DNA of 64,000 bases. Origin: Bolinopsis microptera. Taxonomy: Eukaryota; Ctenophora; Tentaculata; Lobata; Bolinopsidae. A model generated the notes under the pieces. That model saw only the letters and a list, made by a program, of their open reading frames with translations, searched no databases and was not told where the DNA came from. Below, piece after piece: positions 37,079-61,787 of this stretch. The DNA lies in the NCBI RefSeq assembly GCF_026151205.1, contig NC_087084.1, positions 6,689,538-6,753,537 of the forward strand. Direction: 5' to 3'. Made by a program: the position numbers and the translations under genes. Each line of letters starts with the position of its first letter. Positions within the stretch are counted from its first letter, which is position 1.

Positions 37079-37113
37079 GACAGGCTGAGCGCCGCCGCGG
37101 CGCTCAGCCTGTC
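37079..37113. repeat. Short palindrome of the same hairpin family
   Basis: GACAGGCTGAGCGCCG and its exact inverse separated by three bases. It looks like two element ends joined head to head. Confidence 0.85.
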
Positions 37114-37614
37114 AGAAAGACAAAAACTCTGAATCACTTTATGATCGCACTAAAAGTTTGCTACATGTTACTAATTACTGGGCGGCGCCCTTCTCACTAC
37201 CCGATTTCAAATCAAATAAAAACTAAGAAGACAAAAAATAGGCAAAAACTTAGTTGGATTTTGATATGATTAACATATGCGTTGTTAATATTATATATTA
37301 CAAGAAATAACAGAGAAATAATGATGTTGAAAAAACATGAGTACAATGACAAAGTTTTCAATGAGGAAAATGCCACCTTCACGCCACTGGGTGTTCAGTA
37401 CTACAGGAGGAAGGGCATTTGAGGCTTCATAATTCTTACTTTGCTCTAACCAGAGCCCTCTCGCTTGCAGTAGCGCGCGACCGCCGTCGCGGCAAAAGAA
37501 TCTACTTGTGAAACAAGCGCGTCACGCAGTACGCGTAGGCACATGGCTATGTGAAATTCTTACTGGGCCGCGCTCAGCCTGTCATTCCGCCTAATATCTA
37601 TGTTTATGAACATG

Positions 37615-38313
37615 ATAGCCTGAGGTCCCCAGGTAACATACTTCCTGAAAAGGTGATGTCATTTGTCAGACACAGATTGCGCTTCGATTTACTCAGAAAT
37701 TGTATAATTTTAATTAGTATAGGGGTTACAGAGGTGCCAGAACTCCATCAAGAAAACAACAAATTTTTCAAGAAAACAACAAATTTTTATTTAAATCAAT
37801 TATAGCAACAATTTGAAAAACTTTAAAGTTCTTCTATTACTAAGGAATAAACTACGGATATGGTGACTTGGGCTATTGAGTTGTTAGGTAGATTAAGATT
37901 AGTAAACATGCGCTTGCATTGTATTTATAAAAACTAGAAATTAGGCTTCAAATTAAAATGGAGATAAGGCTCTTGGATCTCCAACCACTATGTACAATAG
38001 CCACGAGAGACAGAAAAAGAATTTATACAATAAAAGGATTGTAGAAGTGGAACATGGGACGTTTACACCGATAGTCCTATCAACCACTGGGGGTATGGGA
38101 AGGGAAGCTAATAAGTTCTTCAAGAAATTAGCGGATAAACTTTCTAGGAAATCAGGCCAACGATATAGTGAGGCAATGACATTTATTAGGAAGAGAGTAA
38201 GATTTGACCTTTTGAGAACAACAGTCATAGCTCTTAGAGGAGAGAGAGGGTTAAAAAGTAGTAGTGCAGTAAAAATAGCAGAATTAGATATAAATTTGGA
38301 GCCAGTTCTTTAA
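37615..38313 (+). pseudogene. Retroelement-derived protein fragments (two copies)
   Basis: The frame at 37990-38313 contains VEHGTFTPIVLSTTGGMG, EANKFFKKLADKLS and MTFIRKRVRFDLLRTTVIALRG. A decayed second copy at about 37650-37740 has MSFVRHRLRFDLLRNCIILI. From memory, this EHGTFTP..GGMG..F..LA..RL.F.LLR arrangement is common in predicted retroelement proteins of cnidarians and sponges, near their C-terminus. There is no polymerase core nearby. I treat both as transposon debris, not host genes. Confidence 0.5.
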
Positions 38314-38850
38314 ACTTGCTTACTTATACTACTTAAAGGGTGTTTATTTAGTTTTCTATTGAATTTCTATTGACTTTTTATATAGGGTAATTGTTATATT
38401 ATGTGTATATTGTTTGAATAATCTATTTCTTAAAAATTAAAATGGAGAAGCAGGCTGATCTTGGAGAGAGCAGACCGTAAAGTTTATGCACCCACCAGGG
38501 CTACCTACCTACCCCAGTTGTTCTTTTTGGTTTATCAGCTTGTATTGTTATATTTATGGACCCCAAGTCACCACACTATAAAGAAGTATGTAATAAATCC
38601 ATCCACTGCAATAAGTAATTTGGACCTCAATCTGATCATCACTCCTAGATCCTAAAAGGTCTGGGAGTGTTTGATGGGCAAGGGCCTGAACGGCATGTTG
38701 TTGTGATGTAAATTTATGGACATTATTTTTTTAGTTGACCATTTTATAAGTCACAAAGGGCTTTATTTTCTGCCCTGGTTTTTGAAATTTACACCTTTTT
38801 TATTTATAAATTTAATGACATTTGAAGTTTACTTTTAAGTGTCTAATGTA

Positions 38851-39132
38851 ACCCCCCAGTTCCATGGCCGGATATTATGCCAAATTATTAGACGGAGATC
38901 GTCTACTGATGTTTCTCCGGATATTTCTCCGGTTTGCAGTTCCACGACTGGAGACCATCTACGGTAATTTTGTTGATTCTGTATGATTCTGTATGAATTA
39001 ATCTCCGAGAAATTCCCGGAGAGTTATCTCCGTCTAATACAGTAGACGGAGAATCATCTCCGGAGATGATCTACGGGAAATGGATCTCCGTCTAATAATT
39101 TGGCATTATCTCCGGCCATGGAACTGGGGGGT
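38851..39132. mobile_element. 282-bp TA-flanked MITE
   Basis: The inverted repeats begin ACCCCCCAGTTCCATGGCCG and include GCCAAATTATTAGACGGAGA. The element is flanked by TA at 38849-38850 and 39133-39134, as for Tc1/mariner-type insertions. The interior carries extra inverted copies of TCTCCG/CGGAGA, so it can fold almost end to end. Confidence 0.85.
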
Positions 39133-39145
39133 TATAGTTAGACAA

Positions 39146-40804
39146 TTACGGGTATATGGCCCCCAGAATATAGGTCGTTTTTTGAGCACTTAGAAACAGG
39201 TGTTAAAACTACTTCTAAGCATGTTTAGGGCTGTAAATATGTACATAATAACCCTTTAAATGTTTCTTGGGTAGTTGAAAATAATTATTAGGTTTTTAAG
39301 TGTAATTTTTTTTCACCTGTAAAAATACCATTTTTTAACAGGGCCCCCAGAATATAGGTCCAAACATCTGTTCCTAAGTTGTTCTAAAATTGTCACAGAC
39401 AGTTATATGCAGTCAGAATATGTTGCTGAGACTGTATTGATGATGCCAATGGCTCCAGATACTAAATTGAAATGGTTTAGAGTATACTTAATAGCAAAAA
39501 ATCAAAAACTACGGCCCCCAGAATATAGGTATGCAAAAATCGTCCTCAAATACTCCACCTTCATACATTTTGATGATGCCATCTCTTCAGCATATGTTCT
39601 TTAACTGTTTCTTATCACTACCCCACATTCCTTAATGCTCAGGGTGACAGAGAAAATGCAGAATCTTGGTCGCTATTTAAAAAAAAAAACCTATATTCTG
39701 GGGGCCATATACCCGTAATGAGTAAAATCTTTAATTTTACTTGTTAAAAAGCTTTCATGCACTCATTTAGTAGGGATCTAGTAACTAAATACTTAAATAA
39801 GATTGAAGGAGTGTCCCTAGATATGATTGAGGGGGGCTGTTTTTATCTGTATCAATACAATGTGCACCTCAATGACTGTAAATCAGACATTTTTGGCCGC
39901 CAAATTTTTTTAAAGGCCTAACTCAAAATTCTGTCCCAAAACTTAAGGTCATGAGACAATTCTACGTTGATTCTGAAAATTTCATGTGAAAATATTGAAA
40001 CCCTATTGAGTTCTATTGTTTTGAGCGAAGTCAGTTTGAGATATGGGCGATTTTGTTCATTTTTTGCGATTATTTGAACACAGAATCCACAGTTAGGTAG
40101 ATATTGAGCTGATAATCATAGAGAATGTGTAATATATGCTTACCTTCCATATAAAGTTGGTTTCATTCAAAAATATTGATATTTGACCAATTTATGGACC
40201 AAAATCGATCAAATTTGGTGCGTATGCCCAAATATGGGCATATGGTTTTTGTTTTTATCCCATAACTCGGCCAATTTTTATCCAATTTTGATAAAACTTG
40301 ATATGTGGGTTCAGGAGACTAGTAGCTACAAGTAGAGCATCCCAAAGCATGGTTTTGGGCATGTTCAGGGTTTTTGACCAACCTATATTCTGGGGGTCGT
40401 ATAGACCTATATTCTGGGGGCCCGTAAAATTGTGGTGGCCATAACTTTTTTCCAAATTGTCAGTTTGCAGATGTCTCGATGAAAAGATAGCTTAAAATAA
40501 TACTTATACTCATACCAGTAGTCTTAATGGCATGTGTTGGACAGATTTTTGTCATGACAATTTTTCACCATATTTACCCCTCTAGAAAATGACAACATCG
40601 TTTAAATCTTTCGCTGTCATGACCAAATATACCAAAATACCTCATGTAGGTCCACAATTTTTATCCAGAAACATAAGTTACATGTTTTACTCCAACCTAG
40701 CAGTAACAGATCCCATTAGTATCGCTTATCTTGGTTAGAACTGTATCCACTAACATGACCTATATTTTGGGGGCCACCTATATTCTGGGGGCCATATACC
40801 CGTA
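39146..40804. mobile_element. Nested inverted-repeat elements with TATGGCCCCCAGAATATAGG ends
   Basis: A left end TTACGGGTATATGGCCCCCA at 39146 faces two possible right ends with the inverse sequence, at 39718 and 40804. Internal partial copies of CCTATATTCTGGGGG occur at 39343, 39512, 40381, 40406 and 40760. The simplest reading is a 573-bp element (39146-39718) next to further partial or nested copies of the same family. No transposase is visible. Confidence 0.7.
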
Positions 40805-41234
40805 CCATTGCTGAATTTATTTGTGTATATTCTTCGATATAATATTTAATAATGATGTTCACAAAGATAAACCCTTTTTATAGAAACATTTGAAAATCAC
40901 CCTTGGCCTTGTGGCTCCAAGTTCAAATCTAGACTCGACTATCTATATTAACAAAGTTCCTTCTCGCACCTCTGTCTCCCCGGAGAGAAATCACTGTTGT
41001 TCTTAGGATTTCGAAATGAAGGCGCTTTCTTATATATCCCACAGCATCTGAATATCTTTACCACTTCAAGAACCCTTGTGTTGTAACACCGTTTTTTCTC
41101 ATTGTTATCATAAAAATGAAATAAGATGTGTCAGACCATCAATTATTTTATCATTATTCGTTCTCCAAACTCAGCTCATCACAATTTTAATTATCAATAT
41201 TAAATTTCTCTAAAGTTTATCCTATTATAAGGCC

Positions 41235-54838
<13,604 letters not shown>

Positions 54839-55655
54839 TGAATGTATAGATATAACGTATACGATACAGACATTTGTTCTTACCAAATTCAAAGTAAGGA
54901 TCTAAAAGAGGACCAAGAATGAAGACCTTGTGAGAAAACGTGAAAAGAATTGTGCTTCCTTCATCGAGAAGTATTTTTTTAATTGTGCCGAGCTGAGCAA
55001 TTTGAAACTGAAACCTGAACGCCAATGTGATAGACAGGTATTTATGTTTTGAAGGGTAAAGTAACATTGTTGAGCAACTTCACGAGCCGTTGTCGGATAC
55101 TAGTACCAACTTAGAACGTTTCAATTGTTAGACTGCTGCTACCACTACAATAGCCTGCATTATTTTGTACTGTAATAATTCCATAAGTTAATTCATAGGA
55201 TATTAGATTAAGTTGCATATTTATTAGTTCGCTTTGTTATTCTTAAAATAAAATTATGATTGAATTAATATGATCGATCTTTATTCAATTTTAAATTTTC
55301 TATTGTGAATATAGTTAACACCCTAAGCAGCTGTCTTGGGGGAATGCTCATTTTTTGTTAGTGCTTTTTTAATGTTTGACACGAATTTGAGCATGTAAGA
55401 AAATTTTCGATTGATTGACAAATGACAGTGTTATGTTCCAGTAAAGTAGCTTCACTGCGTCAAAATTATTCATTGTCAAACGATCATTATATGTATATAT
55501 GGTAATTTGTAATCAAAAATCAAATTATATTTGTAATATAAAATTCCTGGTACTAATTGAACCGATCTTTCTTCAGAACTTGTCTAAACACTATCAGCCC
55601 TAGTCTAACGATCTCACCCCCACCTTATTCTAACAAGTATCGTATTATACTAGCA
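54839..55655. other. KIF4 3' UTR and short intergenic spacer before MCM5
   Basis: About 0.8 kb between the KIF4 stop and the MCM5 ATG. AATAAA at 55247-55252 is the probable KIF4 poly(A) signal. The MCM5 promoter must lie in the remaining about 400 bp. The minus-strand open frames here are not genes. Confidence 0.7.
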
Positions 55656-58600
55656 ATGGCAGCTACAGGGTTTGACGAAGCTCCGGTTTACTACAGCGAT
55701 TCTCTGGGAGCTCCAATCAACGGTTAGTGTTAACAATCTGTTACGTGGTAACCGTTACCTGGTTACAGGTATCTGTTACCTGGGGACCCCCCTTAACAAT
55801 CTGCAATTATTGGAATTTCCAACACCAGAATTTTGTCTATCCTTGAATATCATCGAATATAACGAAATTTCATTAATTTAATCAAATATGGATAGCTTTT
55901 GGATAAGCCCTTTTTATATCTTATTATTTTCAGGGGATGACGGGTTAAACTTGTTGAACATTCAGAGGTTATTCAAAGACTTTATACGGGAGTACCATGA
56001 CGTGAACAATATTTATCATTACAGGTTAACAATAGATAACAACTAACAAGGCTGATAGTTCATCAGTTTATATAGGAGTGCTTTAATATTTGATGAAATT
56101 TATTCGGCTCTGTACTGATTCCATTCAACACCCATTTTGATGGTCGTGTATTAGTTAGAAAATGTCATGAATGTACGGAACATAATCGCGTCATGACGTC
56201 ACAATGTTTTCTGTCACAGTTTTCTGTCACAAGTGTAACATCTCTGACACAAATCTAACTACTCCGTTACAAATTTAACTTCTCGGTCACTATTGTTACT
56301 TCTTTCTGTCACTTCTCATGACGTCACTTAATCTCTCCAGGGATGATTTGAAGAGGCAGTACATTCTGGGGAAGTACGAGTTAACAGTTTCCTTATCAGA
56401 TCTCTCTAGCTTTAACGAGGTGTTGGCGGACAAGCTCATCAAATCTCCTACCACATATCTACCTCTGGTGAGACAATCCAACCTTATCTGACTTTATCCG
56501 ACCTTATCTGACCTTTCCTGGCCTTATTATATAACTATATGATATGACTATATCCGACCTTATCTGACTTTATCCGACCTTATCTGACCTTTCCTGGCCT
56601 TATTATATGACTATATGATATGACTATATCCGACCTTATCTGACTTTATCCGACCTTATCTGACCTTTCCTGGCCTTATTATATGACTATATGATATGAC
56701 TATATCCAACCTTATCTGACTTTATCCGACCTTATCTGACCTTTCCTGGCCTTATTATATGACTATATGATATGACTATATCCGACCTTATCTGACTTTA
56801 TCCGACCTTATCTGACCTTTCCTGGCCTTATTATATGACTATATGATATGACTATATCCGACCTTATCTGACTTTATCCGACCTTATCTGACCTTTCCTG
56901 GCCTTATTATATGACTATATGATATGACTATATCCAACCTTATCTGACTTTATCCGACCTTATCTGACCTTTCCTGGCCTTATTATATAACTATATGATA
57001 TGACTATATCCGACCTTATCTGACTTTATCCGACCTTATCTGACCTTTCCTGGCATTATTATATAACTATATGATATGACTATATCCGACCTTATTTGAA
57101 CTCTTCTGACCGTATCTGACCATGGCTATCTGACCATATGACAGTCTGATGTTTGTAAGTTCGACATAGTGAACACTTTATTTGTTTAAAATTCCGCTTT
57201 TGTTTGTGCTACTTGTATCTTGGTTTGTCAAATTATTTTGGATTGTACTTTTCTGATTTTAGATTGGTTAATGGTTAAATATAGCTGTTATTGTATAAGA
57301 GCATTTTTAAGAGATCAAAAAAGGAAACAACGATTAGTCGAGCGAAGAAAATAAAACTTTTAATGCAATCACTATCCCTCCACTTCCTTGAATCCCTTGG
57401 AAGTGTTCCAATCTTTAATCTCTTCACAAAACCAAAGTATGTTCAAAAGTGTATTTTCTGCCACAACCTTTTCCGTTGGTGTTATCATCCCAACAACACT
57501 CCCTATGGATGTTATCATCCCAACAACACTCCCTATGGGTGTTATGGTCCAAAATAACACCTACCCTTAGTACCAGAATCCCAGATCTGTGTCTTCTCTC
57601 CACCCTTCTCCGAGTACAGCACCAGGTTGCTATCCTCCTGGGCCACTAGGGTAAACTTCCCTCCTCTCACATGTGTACCACTCTGCCACACTGCGTCCCC
57701 TGCAGTAGGTTCAGCGTGAGAAATTAATCTTACCCTGTCCTTAAACTTAAACTTGCCCCACCCCCTTCCTTGTGTTATTTTATCATTATTGACCAGCCCT
57801 AGTTTCTTACCTTTTGTGTCGTAGAGCACCAAGTCTCCATCTTTCTCAATCTTCAGTCCTGTATCTATCAGCTGATAGGGGATTTTAGTTATGTGCCCAT
57901 AATGCAAAGTTATCCGTTTTCAGACAGCTTGGGCTGGTATTTAATCTAATAGTTAATTTTCTAGTCCTCAAATGGACACTTTTCCAGAAATAACTACTAC
58001 GCGACTTACCGTACTGGAAGTATTAGAGGCCCAAACAGGCTTTCTTGCGCAGGGGCACCAACTTTTACAGTATACCACTAAATTACCATCAGTCTGCATA
58101 AACGCTCGGATCTTGCTCGACTGTGGAGTGTGGGCGAGTGTTAAGTTAATTTAACAAACATAAGTGCAAAAAATGGACAAGAATTTGCAAAAATGTACAA
58201 GAATGTACAAGAATGTACAAGAATTTACAAGAATGTACAAGAATTTACAAGAATTTACAAGAATTTACAAGAATTTACAAGAATTTACAAGAATTTACAA
58301 GAATGTACAAGCATGTACAAGAATGTACAAGAATTTACAAAAATTTACAAGAATGTACATGTACAAGAATGTACCAATAATAATAATGTACCATTATAAC
58401 ATCAAATCTTTAAAGCAGTTAGCTAACTGCACATGAGAATGAACCTACCTCGATAGTCTGGCCTGTTTCCAGCCACATGGCCCTTCCAGTATCCTGAACA
58501 CACCTGTCAGTAGTACAAGTAGCAGGTTCCACATCATCATCCATCTCCTCGGACGGATCCACCTCTTCGGAAGCGTCTTCATTTCCATACCTTTGTTCCT

Positions 58601-59515
58601 CCGTGCTGTCCTCCCGTTCGTCTAGGTACTCTAGCCCATCCCCCAATGGTACAGAAAGTGATGCGCATATCATTATCAATACACTTAGCACGAGTAAGAG
58701 CTTCATATCGAGAGAAGATTCTAATTAAACACAGTAAACTATTGAGAGTGAACTATCTGGTTTGGAAAAAACAATGAGAGAAATAGTGCCACGTTAAACT
58801 TTGTTCTTACTGTTATTAAGGTTTGGTTTATAGTGGTCCCGAGCTGTTATGTGTAAACATTGTTCCTGCTGTTATTTAATATCGTTATTTAATATGGTAG
58901 ACTTCTTATTGTCGCGTCTTTTGTTGTCGAAGTCTTTGAATTGTTGCTTGCCTTTCTGAGACACATTTGACGGTATATTTCTATTGACATTTGAATATAA
59001 CATTATTTATGATATTATTGAAAGAGTTCACAATGTTTAATGGGTTAACACTTTACAATTGCGTGGCCACGAAGTCTCTAGATTTACTTTCTCCCGATAA
59101 AAGTTTTAAATAATCTGTTGACAAAGTTTCTAAGAAGGTTTGCTTTACAACCAGTCTGCGTCTTAACCCATTTAAATGATTTATGTAAAAGGAAGGGTGG
59201 GAATTGGGAAGCTTGAAAATCTATTTTTACGTTCAATGGAATGCTACTGATTTTAAATTTAGGGTACATAATGAATATTTCCTCTCTATAAAAGTTAAAT
59301 AACTTTCAGTTCGAAACAGCTGCGAAGGAAGTTGCTGACGAACTAACACGACCTCGCCCGGAGGAAGAGGAAGAGGTACAAGATATGCACGTGTTACTGA
59401 CCAGCCCCCAGTCCCCCGTCAATATACGGGATCTGAAGTCTGATCACATGTCCAGATTAGTCCGAGTACCTGGGATCATTATCAACGCTAGCGGTGTGCG
59501 AGCCAAGGCGACCAG
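55656..59515 (+). CDS. mcm5: DNA replication licensing factor MCM5, N-terminal part (continues)
   Basis: Four exons in phase: 55656-55722, 55934-56024, 56341-56467, 59310-59515. They encode about 163 residues: [18 protein letters not shown], the helical A-domain ([34 protein letters not shown]), then [20 protein letters not shown] and [15 protein letters not shown]. These match the N-terminus of MCM5, a subunit of the MCM2-7 replicative helicase in the nucleus. Exon 4 ends with a GTAAAC donor. The zinc-binding OB region and the AAA+ domain were not found in the remaining 4.4 kb, so the gene runs past the window. Introns 3 and 4 are long and host opposite-strand genes. Confidence 0.93.
56476..57100. 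repeat. 76-bp minisatellite at the start of MCM5 intron 3
   Basis: Eight copies of a unit with the landmark CCTTTCCTGGCCTTATTATA at 76-bp spacing (from 56513 to 57045). It begins within about 10 bp of the exon 3 donor. The unit is itself built of sub-repeats (GACCTTATCTGACTTTATCC). Confidence 0.95.
57542..58706 (-). CDS. Secreted B-type (mannose-binding, GNA-like) lectin
   Basis: Three minus-strand exons in phase: 58706-58449, 58120-58010, and 57871 to the stop at 57542. The product is about 232 residues. It starts with a signal peptide ([18 protein letters not shown]), then an acidic stretch (about 25-60, [22 protein letters not shown]), then a B-lectin domain. Three sugar-site motifs of the QxDxNxVxY type are visible: QTDGNLVVY (exact), EKDGDLVLY (degenerate) and QEDSNLVLY (exact). 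VWASNT and VWQSGT mark the ends of the subdomains. Such lectins bind mannose and are often mucosal or defence proteins in animals. The gene lies within MCM5 intron 3 on the opposite strand. A GTAGGT at 57564 could be a donor to a further exon, but none was found, so I read through to the stop. Confidence 0.85.
58164..58380. repeat. 10-bp repeat in lectin intron 1
   Basis: About 20 copies of TTTACAAGAA/TGTACAAGAA. Plus-strand open frames over it are by-products. Confidence 0.93.
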
Positions 59516-60019
59516 GTAAACATTGATTTAGCGCAACCATTTCCTTGCACTCAGAAGATGTACTGTGTGTTACCTTTATTAAGTTATTAGCTCAGCATTC
59601 CGAAAAACACAGCATTCCAAAAATGTTAAAAAAATCGATCTTTAAAATTTCGGCTCCGGTTAAAAGTAGTCTGGTATTTGATTAAAGCGATCATTCGGTA
59701 GAATTTTGGTCTGACTAACAATGCCATAAGTCGTCTTTTAATGTTTAACTTGAATAATGAACTGATGATGATAAAATATAAAAAGTAAATAATTTCAATT
59801 AAACCTCTTTCAATATTTAAAAAATTATATAAAAACATTTCCTTAAAACGCATGCTGGTAAATTGTTCAACTAATTAAAGAAAAAATATCTAGTACCTAT
59901 AAATATCAAATTCACAAAGTTGTCTTTTGTATGAAATCATCTTCTTTCCCCCCGATCCTTAACCCTGCTCCGGACAGTTATCCTCAACTGGATCCAGCAT
60001 CTAGCAGTATTGAGACATC
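59516..60019. other. Spacer between MCM5 exon 4 and the SOUL gene
   Basis: AT-rich; no exon, promoter or repeat of note recognised. Confidence 0.5.
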
Positions 60020-61787
60020 TCACATAGATCCAGCATCCACAAACATGACTTCCATCCTCTGTCTGCCCCAGCCAGGTCGGGTATACCCGGCTGTCACGGA
60101 CATCTTGGTGTAGGGGGTGATGTTCTCCTTCGCTAGTGCCCTCCACAGACTAGTAAACTGTCTCTTATAATATTCAGGATCATCATGGGTTCCGCCAAAC
60201 GCTCTATCGTAAATGATAGCATCAGTCCACATGGCTACATGGACAAGTGGATCCGTGGGGGCTGGCGGGTTTGCTTGGAAGGCAGAAGGAATGTAGAATG
60301 CCATCACCGCACCTTCTAGCTCATACTCCTCGTCTAAGATCCATTGGGTTATCACTGGAGCTGTCATGGCGATCTTAGCTCCCTGTTCATTAGCTCCACT
60401 AATGTATTTGAAGAGCCGCCAGAAAGCATTTTGGTAACCAGTGCGCATGTCAGAGGTATCGAAGGGAGTAACAATCCAGTTGGCACTTAACACTTTTCTC
60501 GCTTCAAATCCACAACCGGAGATGTTAAGCTTCTCTATGACAGGGCACTCGATCTCTGCACAGATCTGGTCGAGTGGTTTCGGCTTACTTTTACAATTAC
60601 CTCTCTTCTTTCCAGATTTTCCATGGTACCCAGATTTACTATGGTATCCAGATTTACCATGGGGACCAGATTTACCATGATACTTAGAACTTCCATGATG
60701 CTTAGAACTAGAGCTTCCATGATGCCTAGAACTTCCGTGGTGACTAGACCGTCCAGAGCTTCCATGATGCCTAGAACTTCCGTGGTGACTAGAGCGTCCA
60801 TGATGCCTTGAACCATGATATCCACTACTGCTACCATCAGCCTTGGGCTGGTCGACTACATCCTCTTCCTCCTTCTCCTCAACAACAACAGTATAATCCC
60901 CGGCCCACGCTTTCTTCATATCTGTCCAGTCGTCCTCCTTCAGTTCGTATTTCTTCCCGTCCTCCTTCAGTTCGTCCTCCTTCTCGTCCTCCTTCTTCCC
61001 GTAAACGTAGTCCTTTCGTCTCCAAGAGTGCCTGAATTCGTCACACTCGTCGTACCCTTTAGCTTCATCCCAGGAGAAGTACTCCTCCTCTTCTTGGGTC
61101 TCTAGCTCCTCACGGTCGCTTCTATCTTGCTGAAAATTGGGATTTATATCATTAAATTAGTTAGTAGTTAGTATTCTCTATCCTCAAGTGTGGTTCAGGT
61201 TCCAACTTCCAATGAACAACGAACCACTTTCCCCGAATTTTCAAGTTTTTTTACGTCTAAAATAATACCACTAGTTGTCAGTAGGTTGCGAAATTAGCTT
61301 CCCCCCTCCCAACAGTGACCCCCCTCCCAACAGTGACCCTCCCTCCCAACGGCCAACAGTGACCCCCCTCCCAACAGTGACCCCCTCCCGACAGTGACCC
61401 CCCCCTCTCAACAGTGACCCCCCTCTCAACAGTGACCCCCATCCCAACAGTGACCCTCACTCCCAACAGTGACCCCCTCCCAACAGTGACCCCTTTCCCT
61501 CCCAACAGTGACCCCCATCCCAACAGTGACCCTCACTCCCAACAGTGACCCCCTCCCAACAGTGACCCCCTCCCAACAGTGACCCCTTTCCCTCCCAACA
61601 GTGACCCCTCCCCCCCTCAACCATATGAGCGCACCTGTAAAAACACCTCAATCTCCACATCAGAGAATCCCTGTTCCCTCATCAGGATCTCCAGAGCCGA
61701 CTCGTCCTGGCCTCCAAAATCAAATTCTTGGTCAAGCATTGAGAGGGCAATTGTCAGCAGCGCGCAGACTGCTAGTAATCGTAGCAT
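60020..61787 (-). CDS. Secreted SOUL/HEBP-like haem-binding-domain protein with His-rich linker
   Basis: Two exons in phase: 61787-61635 and 61129-60020, 420 residues. Exon 1 encodes a signal peptide (MLRLLAVCALLTIALS) and an acidic start. Exon 2 begins with a Glu/Lys/Asp-rich segment (about 52-140). A low-complexity His/Gly/Ser region follows (about 150-230, units such as RHHGSS and YHGKSG). The SOUL domain follows (about 245-418; ARKVLSANWIVTPFDTSD, GYQNAFWRLFKYISGANEQG, KIAMTAPVIT, MSVTAGY). SOUL/HEBP proteins bind haem or related tetrapyrroles. The typical K(I)xMTxPV motif is intact. Most known SOUL proteins are intracellular, so the signal peptide and His-rich linker are unusual. It lies downstream of MCM5 exon 4 on the opposite strand, probably in its intron. 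Confidence 0.88.
61301..61614. repeat. CCCAACAGTGACCCCC minisatellite in SOUL intron
   Basis: About 18 irregular units of 15-20 bp (CTCCCAACAGTGACCCC and variants) in the single intron, ending about 20 bp from the exon 1 donor on the minus strand. Confidence 0.93.

Larger units (their letters stand above)
34441..41234. other. 6.8-kb repeat-rich intergenic region
   Basis: No functional gene recognised. It holds GC-rich direct repeats (35.3-36.8 kb), a family of hairpins with GGCGGAATGACAGGCTGAGC (36.0-37.6 kb), retroelement protein fragments (37.6-38.3 kb), a TA-flanked MITE (38851-39132) and nested elements with the end motif CCTATATTCTGGGGGCC (39146-40804). Each is listed separately. Confidence 0.7.

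Noticed and set aside
40900-40940. tRNA-like B-box (AAGTTCAAATCTAGACTC)
   Set aside because: No matching A-box or acceptor stem pairing nearby. No tRNA was recognised anywhere in the window by reading, though a covariance search was not possible.
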